From: Crocodylus rhombifer
Taxonomy: Eukaryota > Chordata > Crocodylia > Crocodylidae
Assembly: GCA_038503035.1 (NCBI GenBank)
Contig: JAVSML010025175.1
Coordinates: forward strand, 372,001-436,000
Direction of reading: 5' to 3'
Length of the DNA stretch: 64,000 nt
In this document: one piece after another, positions 43,955 through 56,283 of the stretch
How the letters are laid out: each line of letters opens with the position of its first letter
How positions within the stretch are numbered: the first letter of the stretch is position 1
Position numbers and translations under genes: made by a program
The notes under the pieces: generated by a model
Told to the model about the DNA's origin: nothing
The model's database searches: none
The model's input: only the letters and a program-made list of their open reading frames with translations

Positions 43955-46105
43955 CTGTAAGGACAAGGTCAATACCAATTAAAGCATCTGTTACAACCCA
44001 AAAGAACACAGAGGCTCAGGCTACAGCACCATGTACCCTAGGGTTTCATGAATGTAGGCATGGGGGCATAGTGGACAATATTATAGGTCCTGAGGCTGGC
44101 TACTTTACACAACTGAACATGGCACATTGGGTAGAAAAAAATTATAGGTTGGTAGTATCTTCTCCAAACATCCCCCTGTTATATATGAGACAGAATTAAG
44201 TTTCCAGAAACCACTGAGAGTTTGAACCCTGCTCTGGGGTATGTCTCCCTAGGGTCCCTTCCTTGAATAACATCCCTCTTTCCCTAATGGGATAGGGAGC
44301 TCTCTGAATAGGCTGTGAGAGTAGCTGGCTTAATATTGCATCTTGGGGACCTACACCATTAACTGATGCTGCATAATAAAAATTACTTCTCTTAATGTTA
44401 CCTTATTGACCTGAGCCTATAAACCTAAGGCTAATTCTGAGATCTGCTGAACAAAACTGCCTGCATGACAGCTGGATGTCAGTCATAAACAACAGCGTTC
44501 CTGATCCCATATCCTGAGCAGACACAGACATTTTTAGCTATTTTCCAGCCAACAGAGAACAACTCAAGTGAGGGACTTCACACTTTTCTTTCAAAAAATG
44601 AACGAGAAGCTAGATACATGGCTCTCATCCTTAAATGGTCATTAATGTACTCCAGCAGCAACCAATACAGCACAACTTGATAACTATTACATGCACTCTT
44701 ATGAACAGCTTTTCCTACTGAATCCCATGCTTTCAGACACTGTACTAGAGACAAGTATCTGACATGGAAAAATAAGAACTAACTGAAACCCTTACTCATT
44801 TCTAGAACTCTTTTGGAAACCCCTAAACAAAAAAACAGTGGCAGAAGAGAGAGACTGACAACAGAAACAAGTGTCCTACATTCTCAAAGATGACTTAGCT
44901 GTGAAATATTTAGAGGCTTTCTCATTTCATCTGGAACTGAAGCAAGAGGGGCTGTTATCACAACATTTTCTGACTATCATGAAGGAATAATAAATACTCA
45001 AAAAGACTAATGCTGGGAGATTTCCAAACCACATGGACCACATTTTAGGCTGCTGTGTGGTTCAAGATAAGCTTCCTTAATTTATGGAAATTTATTCAAA
45101 CCAACATGCAAAGGCCAGATTTGCAAAGAGAGAACTGTACTCAGCAGCTCCTAACAAAAACAATGGGAGCTCACAGGTACTCTGCACTTTGGAAGACTGG
45201 ATTGGTAACTGACCTGCTTTGAAATTCTAACTCTTAATATTTTAAGCTTCCACATGTTGTATTTGTCCAATTGAAGCCGCAAATAAAATGACTCAAGATA
45301 TTGGTGCAGATAAGAGCACTAACAAGCTGGTCAGCACTGAATAGTTTTTGAACTTACAGTACAACTAAGAATCAGTTGCCATCAGAAGACTTACCAAACA
45401 ACCATTAAGCTTGGATTCTCATATTCAACTAATACATTCAAATATCTCATACAACCATTCCCATACCGCCTGGAAGAATTCACACAATTAGACTAAGCCA
45501 CTGATAATACTTTGTTAAGAGGTCAATAATATTCTCAAGCCCCTTTTCTCATGGGGAAGTAAAAATCAGTTACAATTTTGTGGAATGCAGCAGGTGTTAA
45601 TGCTTTGTATCCGCTCGCTTTTTATAATATATATTCCATGACACAGATGCTGTATATATAAAGTTGTACAGACATTTTTTTAAACTTCCAGCATCCTAGC
45701 ATGTCTGAATGGCACATTAACTCATGATGATAACACACTGCTTCTCCTCCCAACTTTCAGAAATTTAAATGAGTTTCAATAAGGATTGCCTATGTGATCT
45801 GTTATGTCTTACCAAACTTCCAAATTTAGTTTGCTTTTTATCTCTCTACTTTTAACCTTAAATGTACTTTCTATATCAATAAACATGTACCACTCCTTTC
45901 AGGATAAAGGACTTCCAGCTGCATATAGTTAGCCTGCTTTGGAGGAGTCAAAAAAGGATTTGAACTTCATAATTTAGCTGTTTCTCCAATAGGAAGCTGT
46001 GCAAGTAAGACTCTGGATACTCCTTTTAGCAATCAAGTGTTAACTAAAATATTCATGTAGCTTATCACTAACTTGAACAAGAATGGCCAAAACGTCAAAA
46101 GAGAG

Positions 46106-46262
46106 GTAGTTAGTCATGTTAGTCTGAAGTCAGGCAGAAGGCAGGGTAGATTTGCACCCTGTTGACTGACTAAATCAGAGAGGCATAGCCTAAGCTTTCA
46201 TAAGCAATGGGCTTACTTCATGCTGTAAAAGGACATAATGAAGTAAGCTTGCAGCTTAGACA
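46106..46262 (+). mobile_element. Truncated copy of a widespread sauropsid interspersed repeat
   Basis: GTAGTTAGTCATGTTAGTCT followed by GACTGACTAAATCAGAGAGG, AAGCTTTCATAAGCAATGGG and CTTACTTCAT matches a repeat often seen in reptile DNA (GTAGCCGTGTTAGTCTG... AAGCTTTCGTGGG...CACTTCATC). An inverted AGTAAGC/GCTTACT pair occurs near the end. I am not certain of its class. Confidence 0.5.
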
Positions 46263-46375
46263 GACGCTGTGAAAAGTGAACCCCAAAATTTTTCTCCTCC
46301 CAATATCATCCAAGTCATCCTTAAAGCTACCAACATCTCTGCAAATTTTTTCCAGTGTGCCTATGCATAATATTT

Positions 46376-48712
46376 CATAGATTTCATAGACATTAGGGCT
46401 GGAAGGGACCTCAGAAGATCATCGAGACCAGCCCCCCACCCAAAGGGCAGGAAGTCAGCTGGGGTCATAGGATCCAATTTACTTTTGAAGGTGTGCAATG
46501 TAGGTGCTTGAACCACCTCTGATGGCAGGCTGTTCCAGACCTTGGGGGCTCGGACAATAAAGAAATTCTTCCTTACGTCCAGCCTGAAATGATCTTACAG
46601 TAGTTTATGACGATTCGATTGGGGCGCTCTGGTGAACAAACGTTCCCCCCGATAATGGTGGTCACCCCTGATATACTTATAGGTGGCCATCAGATCACCC
46701 CTGAGCCTACGCTTTTCCAGGCTAAAGATCCCTATGACTCTCAGCCCGTCGTCGTAAGGTCTGTTTTCCTGACCCCTGATCATACGCGTGGCTCTCCTCT
46801 GGACTCTCTCAAGCTTCTCCTCATCCTTTTTGAATTCTGGAGCCCAAAACTGGACGTAGTACTCCAGCTGCGGCCTTACCAAGGCCGAGTGCAAGGGGAG
46901 AATGACGTCCCGGGATTTGCTCGAGAAGCATCTATGGATGCAAGCCAGCGTTTTGGTCGCTTTACTAGCCGCAGCATCGCATTACAGGCTCATGTTCATC
47001 TTGTGGTCAATGATGACCCCCAAGTCTCTTTCTTCTGTAGTGCTAGCCAGCGTATCACTGCTGAGCCTATAAGAATGCTGCAGGTTTTTCTTCCCAAGGT
47101 GGAGAACCTTGCATTTTTCAGTGTTAAACACCATGAGGTTCTCGTCTGCCCATTTGCTGAGCCTATCCAGGTCAGCCTGGATCACCCCCGTATCTTCTGG
47201 CGTGGATGCTTTGCCCCAAAGTTTGGTGTCATCGGCGAACTTCGCCAGTCCACTCCTGACTCCAATGTCCACATCATTAATGAAGATGTTGAACAGTAAG
47301 GGTCCAAGGACAGAGCCTTGAGGGACCCCACTGGTCACAGGGCACCACGATGAGTGACTGCCACCAATTACAACCCTCTGGGTCTGACCACGGAGCCAAT
47401 TTCCCAGCCAGCGGATCGTGGTGGAGCCAAGGCCGCAACGGGCCAGTTTGGCCAAGAGGTGATCATGGGATACCGGATCAAAAGCTTTTTTGAAGTCAAG
47501 ATATATGACATCAATCTCTTCTCCCTCATCCAGGTGATAGGTCACCCGGTCATAGAAGGAAATGAGATTGGTCAAACAAGACCTACCCGCAACAAACCCG
47601 TGCTGGCTATCCCTTAGAATGTTAGCCTAGGCCAGTCCATCAAGGATGGCCTCCTTAATAAACTTTTCTAAGGTCTTTCCCAGGACAGAAGTCAGGCTAA
47701 CGGGCCTGTAGTTAGCCGGATCCAGTCTGCTCCCTTTCTTGAAGATCGGCACCACATTGGCCTTCTTCCAGTCTTCGGGCACTACACCAGAGCGCCAGGA
47801 GTTTTCAAAGATCTGTGCCAGGGGCTGGGCTATGACACTCGCCAGCTCCTTGAGTACCCTGGGGTGCAGATTGTCAGGGCCGGCTGACTTGAAGGTATCC
47901 AGCTTCTCAAGGTGTTCCTTCACGAGGTCAGCATTTATGGAGGGTAGGGGATCCCCATCACCCGGATCTCCCTGTCCCATAGCAGGCATGGGCGTCCCAT
48001 GGGACTGATGAAAGACTGACGCAAAGTACCTATTTAATAGGTTGGCTTTTTCCTGGGCGTCAGTTGTCAGTTACCCCATCTGGTTTAGCAGGGGTTGCCC
48101 TTGCTTTTCCTCCGGCTCCCCACATATCTGAAAAAGGACTTTTTGTTGTCCTTGATGCTTGAAGCTAGTTGGAGTTCAGTTGGAGCCTTGGCTTTCCTGG
48201 TTTGCTCCCTGCAGGACCGGACCAGTGCAGAATAATCCTCCTTGGAGGTGAATCCCATCCTCCATCCTTTGTAGGCTTTCCTTTTTAGCCACAGGAGGTC
48301 CGCTAGGTCCCTGGAGAGCCAGGAGGGCTGCTGTGCCTTCTTGCTGCCTTTCCTCCGTGTTGGAACAGATTTAGCTTGTGCATTGAGGATTGCTTCCTTA
48401 AGAAGCAACCACTCTTCTTGAACTCCCATCTCCCTGGGGTCATGGTCCCTGAGGGCCTGACCGAAAAGCCTCTTGAGCTTGTCAAAGTTGGCTTTTCTGA
48501 AGTCAAGGACTTCTGTGTTGCTGACTGACTTGCCAGCTTTACGGCAGATGGTGAAGGTGATCAGCTCGTGGTCGCTGTCACCCAGCTTCCCATCGATCAC
48601 TAGGTCACCGATTAGGTCGTGCCACGTAGCCAGTACCAGGTCGAGCAGCGCTTTGCCTCTCGTTGGCCCATAGACTTCTTGAGTCAGGTAGAGGTCATCC
48701 ACACACGAGACA
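46376..48712 (-). pseudogene. CR1 LINE, most complete copy, inactivated
   Basis: The 3' end (left) has the TTTCATAGATTTCATAGAC tail and GGGCTGGAAGGGACC block. Minus-strand codons 48702-48085 carry the end of the endonuclease domain (DSDHELITF, then DFRKANFDKL) and the linker (KKSFFRYVGSRRK). A second frame from 47989 leftward carries the reverse transcriptase: SAGPDNLHPRVLK, KANVVPIFKKGS, SLTSVLGKTLEK, YLDFKKAFDPVSHDHLL, SGVPQGSVLGPLLFNIFIND, the catalytic FADDTKLWG and KCKVLHLGKK. In that frame I see stops only at 47627, 46982 and 46595, each a single-codon change against related copies. A frameshift near 48080 separates it from the endonuclease. The 5' end is missing. Confidence 0.93.
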
Positions 48713-48890
48713 CTTCACCAGAGCACCAGGAGTTTTCAAAGATCCGTGCCAGAGGCTGGGCTATGACGCTCGCCAGCGTCTTGAGTACCCTGGGGCGTAG
48801 ATTGTCAGGGCCAGCTGACTTGAAGTTATCCAGCTTCTCAAGGTGTTCCTTCATGAGGTCAGCATTAATGAAGGCCAGGGTATAGATGGG
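48713..48890 (-). pseudogene. Second CR1 fragment joined head-on to the large copy
   Basis: The segment from CACTTCACCAGAGCACCAGG to AGGTCAGCATTAATG is about 90% like 47781-47938 of the neighbouring CR1, in the same orientation. It encodes the same NADLMKEHLEKLDNFKSAG then PDNLRPRVLK stretch. It is therefore an extra copy of an internal piece, not the continuation of the first element, whose own upstream sequence should be endonuclease. Confidence 0.85.
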
Positions 48891-50547
48891 AAATGCTACG
48901 TGAGAAACTGGCCACATAATTAGAGAGGCATCTACTTGAGTGGCTTCAAGAAAACTTTGGAGAAAAAAACCCTAAAAACTTCACAAGTGCTCCTTTAAAG
49001 CATTTAAAGTATTTGGAAGAGTTATGCTGTGTGTGTAGTTTGAGAGAGAAGCTACTTGCTGATGGTATAGCTCCCTTTTCTGTTAACTTCACTGGCATAA
49101 AGATGGCATTGTTGGTGGACTAACTTATGCAATCTGTTTTTCTTGGGTGCGATTCTATCTCATAGTGAGACTGCTTTGGCTCAAGAGACATGACTGATGC
49201 CAACTGTGGTTTTCTGACATCTAGAGTTGGGGGCAGCATAACTACTGAGGCACTAGCCTAGTGAAAGTGCTCAAAAAAGGCTCTGCAATCTTGCTCTTAT
49301 TTCAATAGGTGGCAAAACTTCCACTTGAATTCAACACAGAAGGATCTGATGCCTAAAAAGGCAGCCAGGTTCTGCACCAAAATCGGCTTCTAAGAAGTAG
49401 CCCCATGCAGCGCGACAAGCATCTCCGTCCCAACTAGAGTGTAACCACTTGCAAAACTACAGTGATTTACTCCAGCCAGAGACCAGCCAGACCACAAGGA
49501 AAAACAGACTGCCTTTAACCTTGACATTTTTATTTCAAGCAGGAAAGCGCTCACTTTCCAACAAAAAATTATGCAAGCAATTCAATCATCAGTTGGCAAA
49601 CCTCACCATTAAACAGCAGCCAAGATTTCCAACAGTAAAATGAGGGACAAATAAAGCTGCCACTTACTGTATAGCACAAGTGCGAACCTTTGTTTTTACT
49701 GTTTATTGTTTTTCCTTTAACTGTTCCTTTAAATGTTGTTTTAAACACCTCTTTACTTGATTTGACTATCATGTCACTCTGCCTCGTACAAAATGATTTG
49801 ACGGGTACACAGTTCCCAAAGTCTACTGTCTCATTCCCATCATAAATGGCTGCTATCAGAAGAAAGATCTAGCCCCAAATCCCTATGTTTTTAAAACACT
49901 GCAGGAAACTAAGCCAGGAGTCCTCCCTCATTACATTTAGCAACAGCTTCAAGAATTAATCACTTCTAACTTTTAGAAATTTTGGAGTGACGGGTTGAAA
50001 ATTATGAGGGCAAAAGTGGAACTCCTGCCTCTCTTTCCCAAAAAAATCACAATTCCTCTATTGCCTCCCAATGAGATTTGAGTGCTGGGGGGCAAAATTC
50101 AGCCTTAGTGCAGGTGTACTCTTCTGGCTCCTTAACAATGAAATGTCACCCTCTACCAAATGCAGTTGTTCATTCTGACTTCACTTGGCATAAGATGCAC
50201 TGATTTCACTTGCTATTCTTATACCTTCAGCTTGTCCACATCAGACTCATTTTGCACAGCAAATCTAAGTATTGGAGCCTATCAAAATATATGTAGTGTT
50301 TGGAAAACAGGGAGCTCCTCACAAGGCTGTCTGAATATAGCTGTCAGGGTATAGACCTGGGTCTTCTACTCTATAAGGCCAACTTTCCAGCTAACACAGA
50401 AACACCTCAAGTTTGCAATACTTTTTCCCTAGTTTCACATCAGCACACAACAGTAGCCCAAGATGTTGTATAAGCCTTGATAGCAACCTCCAGAATAAGG
50501 TATTTAGTTCAGACCAAGCTCTGTCCATAGTGTCCAACGGTCTGTTC

Positions 50548-51590
50548 CAGGGGTGGGCAAAATACGGCCCGCGGGCCACATCTGGCCTGCCAAGCACTTC
50601 CCTCCAGCCCATGGAGCCCCTTCAAAATGCACGTAATGGCGACTGCCTCTCTAAAAGCCTCCAGTGGCACCAGCCACTGGCTGCAGCACCTCAGGCTGTT
50701 TCCTTGGGTTCGGGTTGCAAGGCAACCAACCCTGACCTCAGCCTGCCCCAGCTGGCCTTGCCCCACCACTGGCTCAGGCCACGTTTGCAGCTTGCGAGGG
50801 GTGGGGGGGCTGGGCCAGCACCTGCAGTGCCGGTGATGGGAAGGACTGTCTGGGCTGCATTCTGCTTTGCAGCACAGGACTGGAAAGGGCCCTGCCCTGC
50901 AGGTAAGCCCAGGAAAACGGCTGCTGGGCAGGCTTTCCCCATGCCATGCCATGCTGCTCAGGCCATGCAGGATCGGGCTGGGCCGGCACTGGGGAGGAGA
51001 AGCAGCAGCTGGGCTGCAGCTCCGACCCAGTCAGCACCAGGGAGGAGAGGTGCAGCAGACCCATGTGCTGCTCAGGACTGGATGAGCCCAGCCGGAGCAG
51101 CAGAGGCTCAGCTGCATTTTCCCCCTACCAGCGCTAGTCAGTCCTGAGCAGCACACAGCTCCACCACCACTTCTGCTGGCTGGTGCAGACCCGGCCGGGT
51201 CTGTCCCATCCAGAGCAGCATGCAGCTGAAGCCAGCCTACCAGGTGCTGCTGGAGATGGGGTGAGCCCAATTGGGTTGGCAGTGGTCAGCAGAAGTGGCA
51301 GCAGAGCCTCCTCCTTTTGGGACCAGCTGGCCTAGGTATGGGGGAAAGTTCTGGGGGAGGTCTGATGCCTCTTAAACCCCACTGCTGGGGCAGGATGTTA
51401 GAGGGGTCACAACCCCTCACTACCTGGTAAGTTGTACAAGGGGAGGGACCTCCAGTGGCAAAGGTCAGGGGACGGGGGCAGAACGTCCAGTCCCAAGATG
51501 GCGACAAGGGGCGGGGCTACCCATGCGACCCTTGACAGCTCACCAAAACTCATCAAGTGGCCCTCCACCCAAAATAATTGCCTACCCCTG
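50548..51590. mobile_element. hAT-type non-autonomous element, 1.04 kb
   Basis: The left end CAGGGGTGGGCAAAATACGG and the right end AAAATAATTGCCTACCCCTG form the inverted repeat. Flanks gtctgttc (50540-50547) and gtctattc (51591-51598) agree at 7 of 8 bases. Subterminal CCCGCGGGCC and AAGTGGCCCTCCACCC match the siblings at 19.0 and 41.3 kb. The interior is GC-rich with recurring GCAGCAC/CAGCTG words. The 244-codon plus-strand frame at 50413-51147 and the minus-strand frames lack transposase motifs and look compositional. Confidence 0.85.
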
Positions 51591-52841
51591 GTCTATTCCA
51601 ATGTAGATGAGAAGCCACCTGCATGCATCACATCTCTAACACTTGTAACTCCCATTCCATACAGTCTTGCATTTAAAACGTATCTAACAGCTCCTGAGTA
51701 ATGGAACACTACAGCCAGACTGATGCTTTCAGAGTCCCAGAACGTGGCAACTACAAGATGCAGCTAGTATGGATTGTCAAATGCTGCTGCTGCATGGACA
51801 CAAACTGCTGTAAGGAGAGGCAAAACAGGTAACTGTTTCATGCACCCAATGCCCCTGCAACAGCTCCCTGACTTAGTGTTGTACAACTGGTCTGGACCAG
51901 TCCCAACCCTCCAAAATAAGCAGGGCTATCAAGGAGGTGGCATAACCATGGCAGCTAGGCAAGGTGCCAGTCTCCCCTCCAGATCCTCCACTGACAAATT
52001 TCCCACCCTACACCTCAACAGAAACCCTAAAGAGGCAGCAGAAAGTAGGAGCACATCTCTCCATCCATCCCCCAAAACACACCTAGTCTTGGTAGTTCAG
52101 GCAGGTACTGGATCAAATTTTCTCTTCCCCACTCCCACTAAAGTGAACCTAGCCTTAAATCACTACGGGTATATCTATATTACTTCCACAGCACTCCTAG
52201 GAGAACCTCTGAGATGCACAACCCTTGCACATCCATTCCTGCTTTGCGTATAGGGAGCTAGGGAAACCACCTTCAGCCCCCTCCCCTCACTTATTCCCCC
52301 CAACTCTCAAGCATGCGTGAGACAGAGCTCCAAGCAGCTCCAATAGGATTAAAAACATCATTATGTTAAGGAAAACCTACATACTATAAAAATACAGAGT
52401 CCCACTTAGCAGGTAGTCAGTTGAAGCAAAAACTGCCCAGGTAAATAAACATAGTAACACATGACATCCTTACTAAGCAACAGTGTAGCAGTTAGAGTTG
52501 TGGGAATGACTGCTTGGTTTTGGTTTACTGACAGCCCTTCTCTTTTTCCCACCCAATTATTTCAGGTCAAGCATTCTGTTTGTCCCAAAATATCATTTAT
52601 GACCTTTCCTATACTTTTTAAAAATATAAAACTTGAAATATATTTCTGCTTTTGAACTATTTCAAATAGAAATTTGATACTTTAAAAATGTCAAAATTAT
52701 ACCTTTATTTTTTCAAGTCTTTTCAACTGAAATGACTTGAAAAAACAGATATGAATTTGTAATAGTTTAAAATGACCCAAATAAGCATTTTTATTGGCAG
52801 AAAAAAGTGTTAGCAGAAAAATGTTTACCCAGCCAAGCCTC

Positions 52842-53100
52842 TAAGAGCACCTACACAACTGCCAAACACTTGCTCTGATGCAGTCTAATAAGAATGCATC
52901 AGAGCAAACTCAATTAGTTGAGTCTGCTGAAGCATACTAATCAGCACGCTCCAAAAGCCTCAACATCACATGTATTCAGTGTCTTCGTGCTTCAAAATAG
53001 CAAGGGGGGTGCTTTAACTAAAGCTCGTTGACCGAGCTTTAGTTAAAACACCCCCACTGCTATTTTGAAGCTTGGGACACAAAATACAGAAGACACTGAG
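52842..53100. mobile_element. MITE with a near-perfect central palindrome
   Basis: The core at 52989-53071 has 39-base arms (GCTTCAAAATAGCA... and ...TGCTATTTTGAAGC) with three mismatches around a 5-base loop TTGAC. To the left, CTCAATTAGTTGAGTCTGCT and ACATCACATGTATTCAG match text in the 17346-17630 element. The left end is probably at GAGCACCTACACAACTG after TAA. The right end is unclear. Confidence 0.65.
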
Positions 53101-53404
53101 GGTGCTTTACAACCCTTCAAAACATAGCCCTTCAAAATCTATAGAGGACAGTATTACAGGCCTGAATCAACACCATTTTACCAAGTCATGCCTTGCTAGC
53201 GAAATGTGTATAGCATAGGCAAAGTGCCTGAAAGCCAAGCAATGCTGTCTCAGACAGAGAAAAAACAGTAAAGAGAGAGAAAAAAAGGCAACATTCAACT
53301 AGCTCGGATACAATTCAAATATTAAAACGGTGATGACCACGGATCCTGGTTTTCTCTGTTTAAACATAGCAAATTCTCTGATTTAAAAAACCCCAAACAT
53401 CCAT

Positions 53405-53432
53405 CTCTCTCTCTCCCTCCCTCCCTCCCTCT
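53405..53432. repeat. (CTCC)n/(CT)n simple repeat
   Basis: A short CT run followed by about five CTCC units. Confidence 0.9.
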
Positions 53433-53559
53433 CAATGTTTTATTGATATGTTTACAATTTTAAAGCAATTTGGAAGCCTTCCAGGGCCTCAGTCACTATA
53501 GTAAAATAAATTTTAAATACCCATACATTTTGGCATTTTATTTTGGGATTGTTATTTTG

Positions 53560-54450
53560 GAAAATCAGAGCTCTCCCTGCACCCTTTGGTCACCAGAACA
53601 TGGGTCCAGCTGCAGCTGTCCCCCCAGCTCCCACCACTTTGTGGTGCTGAACAGCCCTGATATGCTGGTGTCCTATCCATGCCATTGCCCTTCACTTCCA
53701 AGCCACAGCCCCCCAGCCCTGCTGGTGCCCGTCACTGCCTAACCCCAGCCCCCTGCCCCTGCTGCCATGAGGCCCACGCTGCCATGGCCATGTAACCCCT
53801 CCCCACCCAGCAGCAGTGAGGGGCACACCTCCACACCGCCACCTATGCTGCTGCCGGGCGGCCAGAGCGCACCTCGCCATGGCAGCATAGGGCTTGCAGT
53901 GGCAGAATTGAGCTTCCCCATCCCGCTCTGTCCTGCCATGCTGGGTCCTGCCGGCTGGACCACAGAGGCCCTGGGGGAGGGCAGCAGGGCAGGGAGCCCA
54001 AGCCTGCAGCAGGCAACCCACCCCTGCCCCTGTTCTGTGCACAAATTTGGGGATCCAGCCCCACCCCGGCCACCGCCCAGACAAGCTGCCTGCAGCTGTC
54101 CCACTCCCCACCCAGGCCCTGTGGCCACACATAGCCCCAGGCCCCAAGCCCCATGCACTGCCCAGGCTGGGCAGCAGCCCCAGCCCTGCCCAACCCCCTC
54201 CCTCCCTCCCTATGGGGGCCTCAATCTTCTGCCTTCCCTCCCCACCCTCACCCAACTTACTTGCAGAAGCTGCAGGAACTCCTCTTCAGGCTGCCTGGTG
54301 GCCATGTGCATATGTACCAGGCACATGGTGCCCCTTGGCCTGACCACCCTCCTCCTGCTCCCCATTGGCCCTTGCCGGGTGGAACTCTGCAAGCCTGCAG
54401 AGAGCTCTTTGCCAAAGTGAAAAATCCACCTGTTTCTCCTTCAAAATGCA
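53560..54450. other. GC-rich unclassified insertion
   Basis: Base composition changes sharply from AT-rich intron to GC-rich, CAGC/CCCAGCC-rich DNA and back. Overlapping ORFs of 90-217 codons occur on both strands, as expected from composition alone. The interior resembles the GC-rich middles of the hAT elements at 41.3 and 50.5 kb. I cannot find their terminal motif or a duplication, so its class is open. The flank 54460-54740 has repeated AAAATGAGAACATCC/TTTTTCTCCTT words. Confidence 0.5.
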
Positions 54451-56283
54451 AAATCTGTATTTTTCTAGGTTAAAAGGGAGATCCTGTCTTAACTTCTTTT
54501 CCTTAAAAAGAAGAAATTCAGGTTTTTCTCCTTAAAATGAGAACATCCATGTTTTACTACATTTTTCCATCACGAATGGAAAACCCAGATCCCTGGTGAT
54601 GACAACTTTGGGAGAAAAGGAACAGGACAATCCTGTTGATCTTCCAAACTTCACTGTTCTCTTCAAGTTGATGGAAACAGTAACTGAACTACCATTTTCA
54701 CCATGAGAAGAAGGGACCTTTGGAAAACAAGCGTAGAACATGCAGTAGGAAGCAGCTAGGAGAAGTGTTGGATGGAGAGTATTGCAGCTATTCTATAAAG
54801 AGAGGAGCCACAAACTCTCTGGTGATTAACATGGCAATGAATAGTCAGGAGCACTAAACTGCCCCACGTTGCACTAAATTGCCCCAAAACGTTGACTTAC
54901 TTAGCCATCCCATGCTTGGGCTGCGCTGAACTTGAATTTCATCATCCAAGGTGCGGGTTGCTAGGCAGGGCACTGAACTCTCAAGTGGGCTGCGTGCTTT
55001 AGTAGCGTGGCAAGCAGAAAACAGAGCAGAAGCCAATAGCAGCAGCAAGGTAAAGGAAGAAAGCAAAGTTAAGAAGTAAAAAGAAAAAAACTAAAGGAAT
55101 TGCACAAGCAGGTGAGTTAGGAAACAAAGTTTGAAAATGTGCATTGTTACATATACAGAGTTCAAAACAACAGCTTTTAGGGCAGTTTCCCACCAGAAGC
55201 ACAAATTCCCTTTTCTTAAGTTCACCCAACAGCTCTGCACCTTGCAGGTCAATCCACACAATGAGACCAACATTTTCAAACCTGCTAACCTAAAGAGTTA
55301 GGCCTCTAAAACCAGGTTTAGGCATCTAAGCAGGAGGCAGCCTGAATTCCAGAGGTGTTGAGCTGACCAGGCTCCCTAGTGGAACCAATGGAAGCTGCAG
55401 GTGACCAATATCTTTGAAAACAATTGAGCCACTTTTTTTAAAGAGTCAACACTGACAATCCAGGCCATTATTCATACCTGTATAGATGCACCAATTAGTG
55501 CCATAGGAACATTCTCTATTTTGTAGTAGAGCAGCTGATAAATTCTCCTGGTTTGTTCAAATTACACTTGAACACCTCTTTTTTCTTCCTTTTCTTTCTC
55601 TTCCCCTGTGATACTCTTACTTAACTGTCCCTGGTGTTTTATTTTTTTAAAGGGACTTGAGAGACAGGTTGTATGAAAAACACCATACGAAATAAAGCCA
55701 TATTGCAGTGTAAAATAAAACATAGAAAGAGAAGCAAGTTTTCCATTGTTGGTATCAAGTCACTTTGCTGTCATCTTCAACACTTTCCAAGTGCTGCAAT
55801 CATGGTGGTTATTTTAACATCTCTGCTTGCAAACTACTATCATCCATGCAACAGGCACATCATAAGTAATCTGAAAGCTAGCTGTCTCTTCCCAGTCCCC
55901 CATACAACAGACACATAATTCACACACTTAAATCTCACTGATTTTAAGGCACTGAAAAAGGTATTAGACACCCACATTTTTTTTAGGAGCTGGGCCTGGA
56001 AGCATAACAATTGTTGATGCATTCCTTACACTCACAGCAAGCATGCTATAAACCACTCCTCTGCCATTAAGTAGTTTAGCATATAGGTTGTGTGAACAGA
56101 GATAATGTTTTTAAACTGTTTTTGATGAACAAGCTTTTAATAAAGTCGTAAGTTGAAGCCTATTAGTATTTTAAGCACGGCAGAACATAGTCAGAAACCT
56201 AGATGAACAATTCTGAAGAATTACAGCTGCACACAGAGGAAAAGGGGCTCGCTCTTAATAAAGACGCAGACAAGTTCCAACTG

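Noticed and set aside
46607..47299. 230-codon plus-strand ORF
   Set aside because: This is the antisense shadow of the CR1 reverse transcriptase, which reads clearly on the minus strand.
46376..48712. Possibly active LINE
   Set aside because: In-frame stop codons at 47627, 46982 and 46595, a frameshift near 48080 and the missing 5' end rule out autonomous activity.
50413..51147. 244-codon plus-strand ORF
   Set aside because: It crosses the left boundary of the hAT element at 50548 and matches its GC-rich interior. There is no transposase motif and competing frames exist on the other strand.
53692..54473. Overlapping 187-217 codon ORFs on both strands
   Set aside because: The GC content lowers stop frequency. 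The translations are proline/alanine/glycine/histidine-rich, with no domain recognised.
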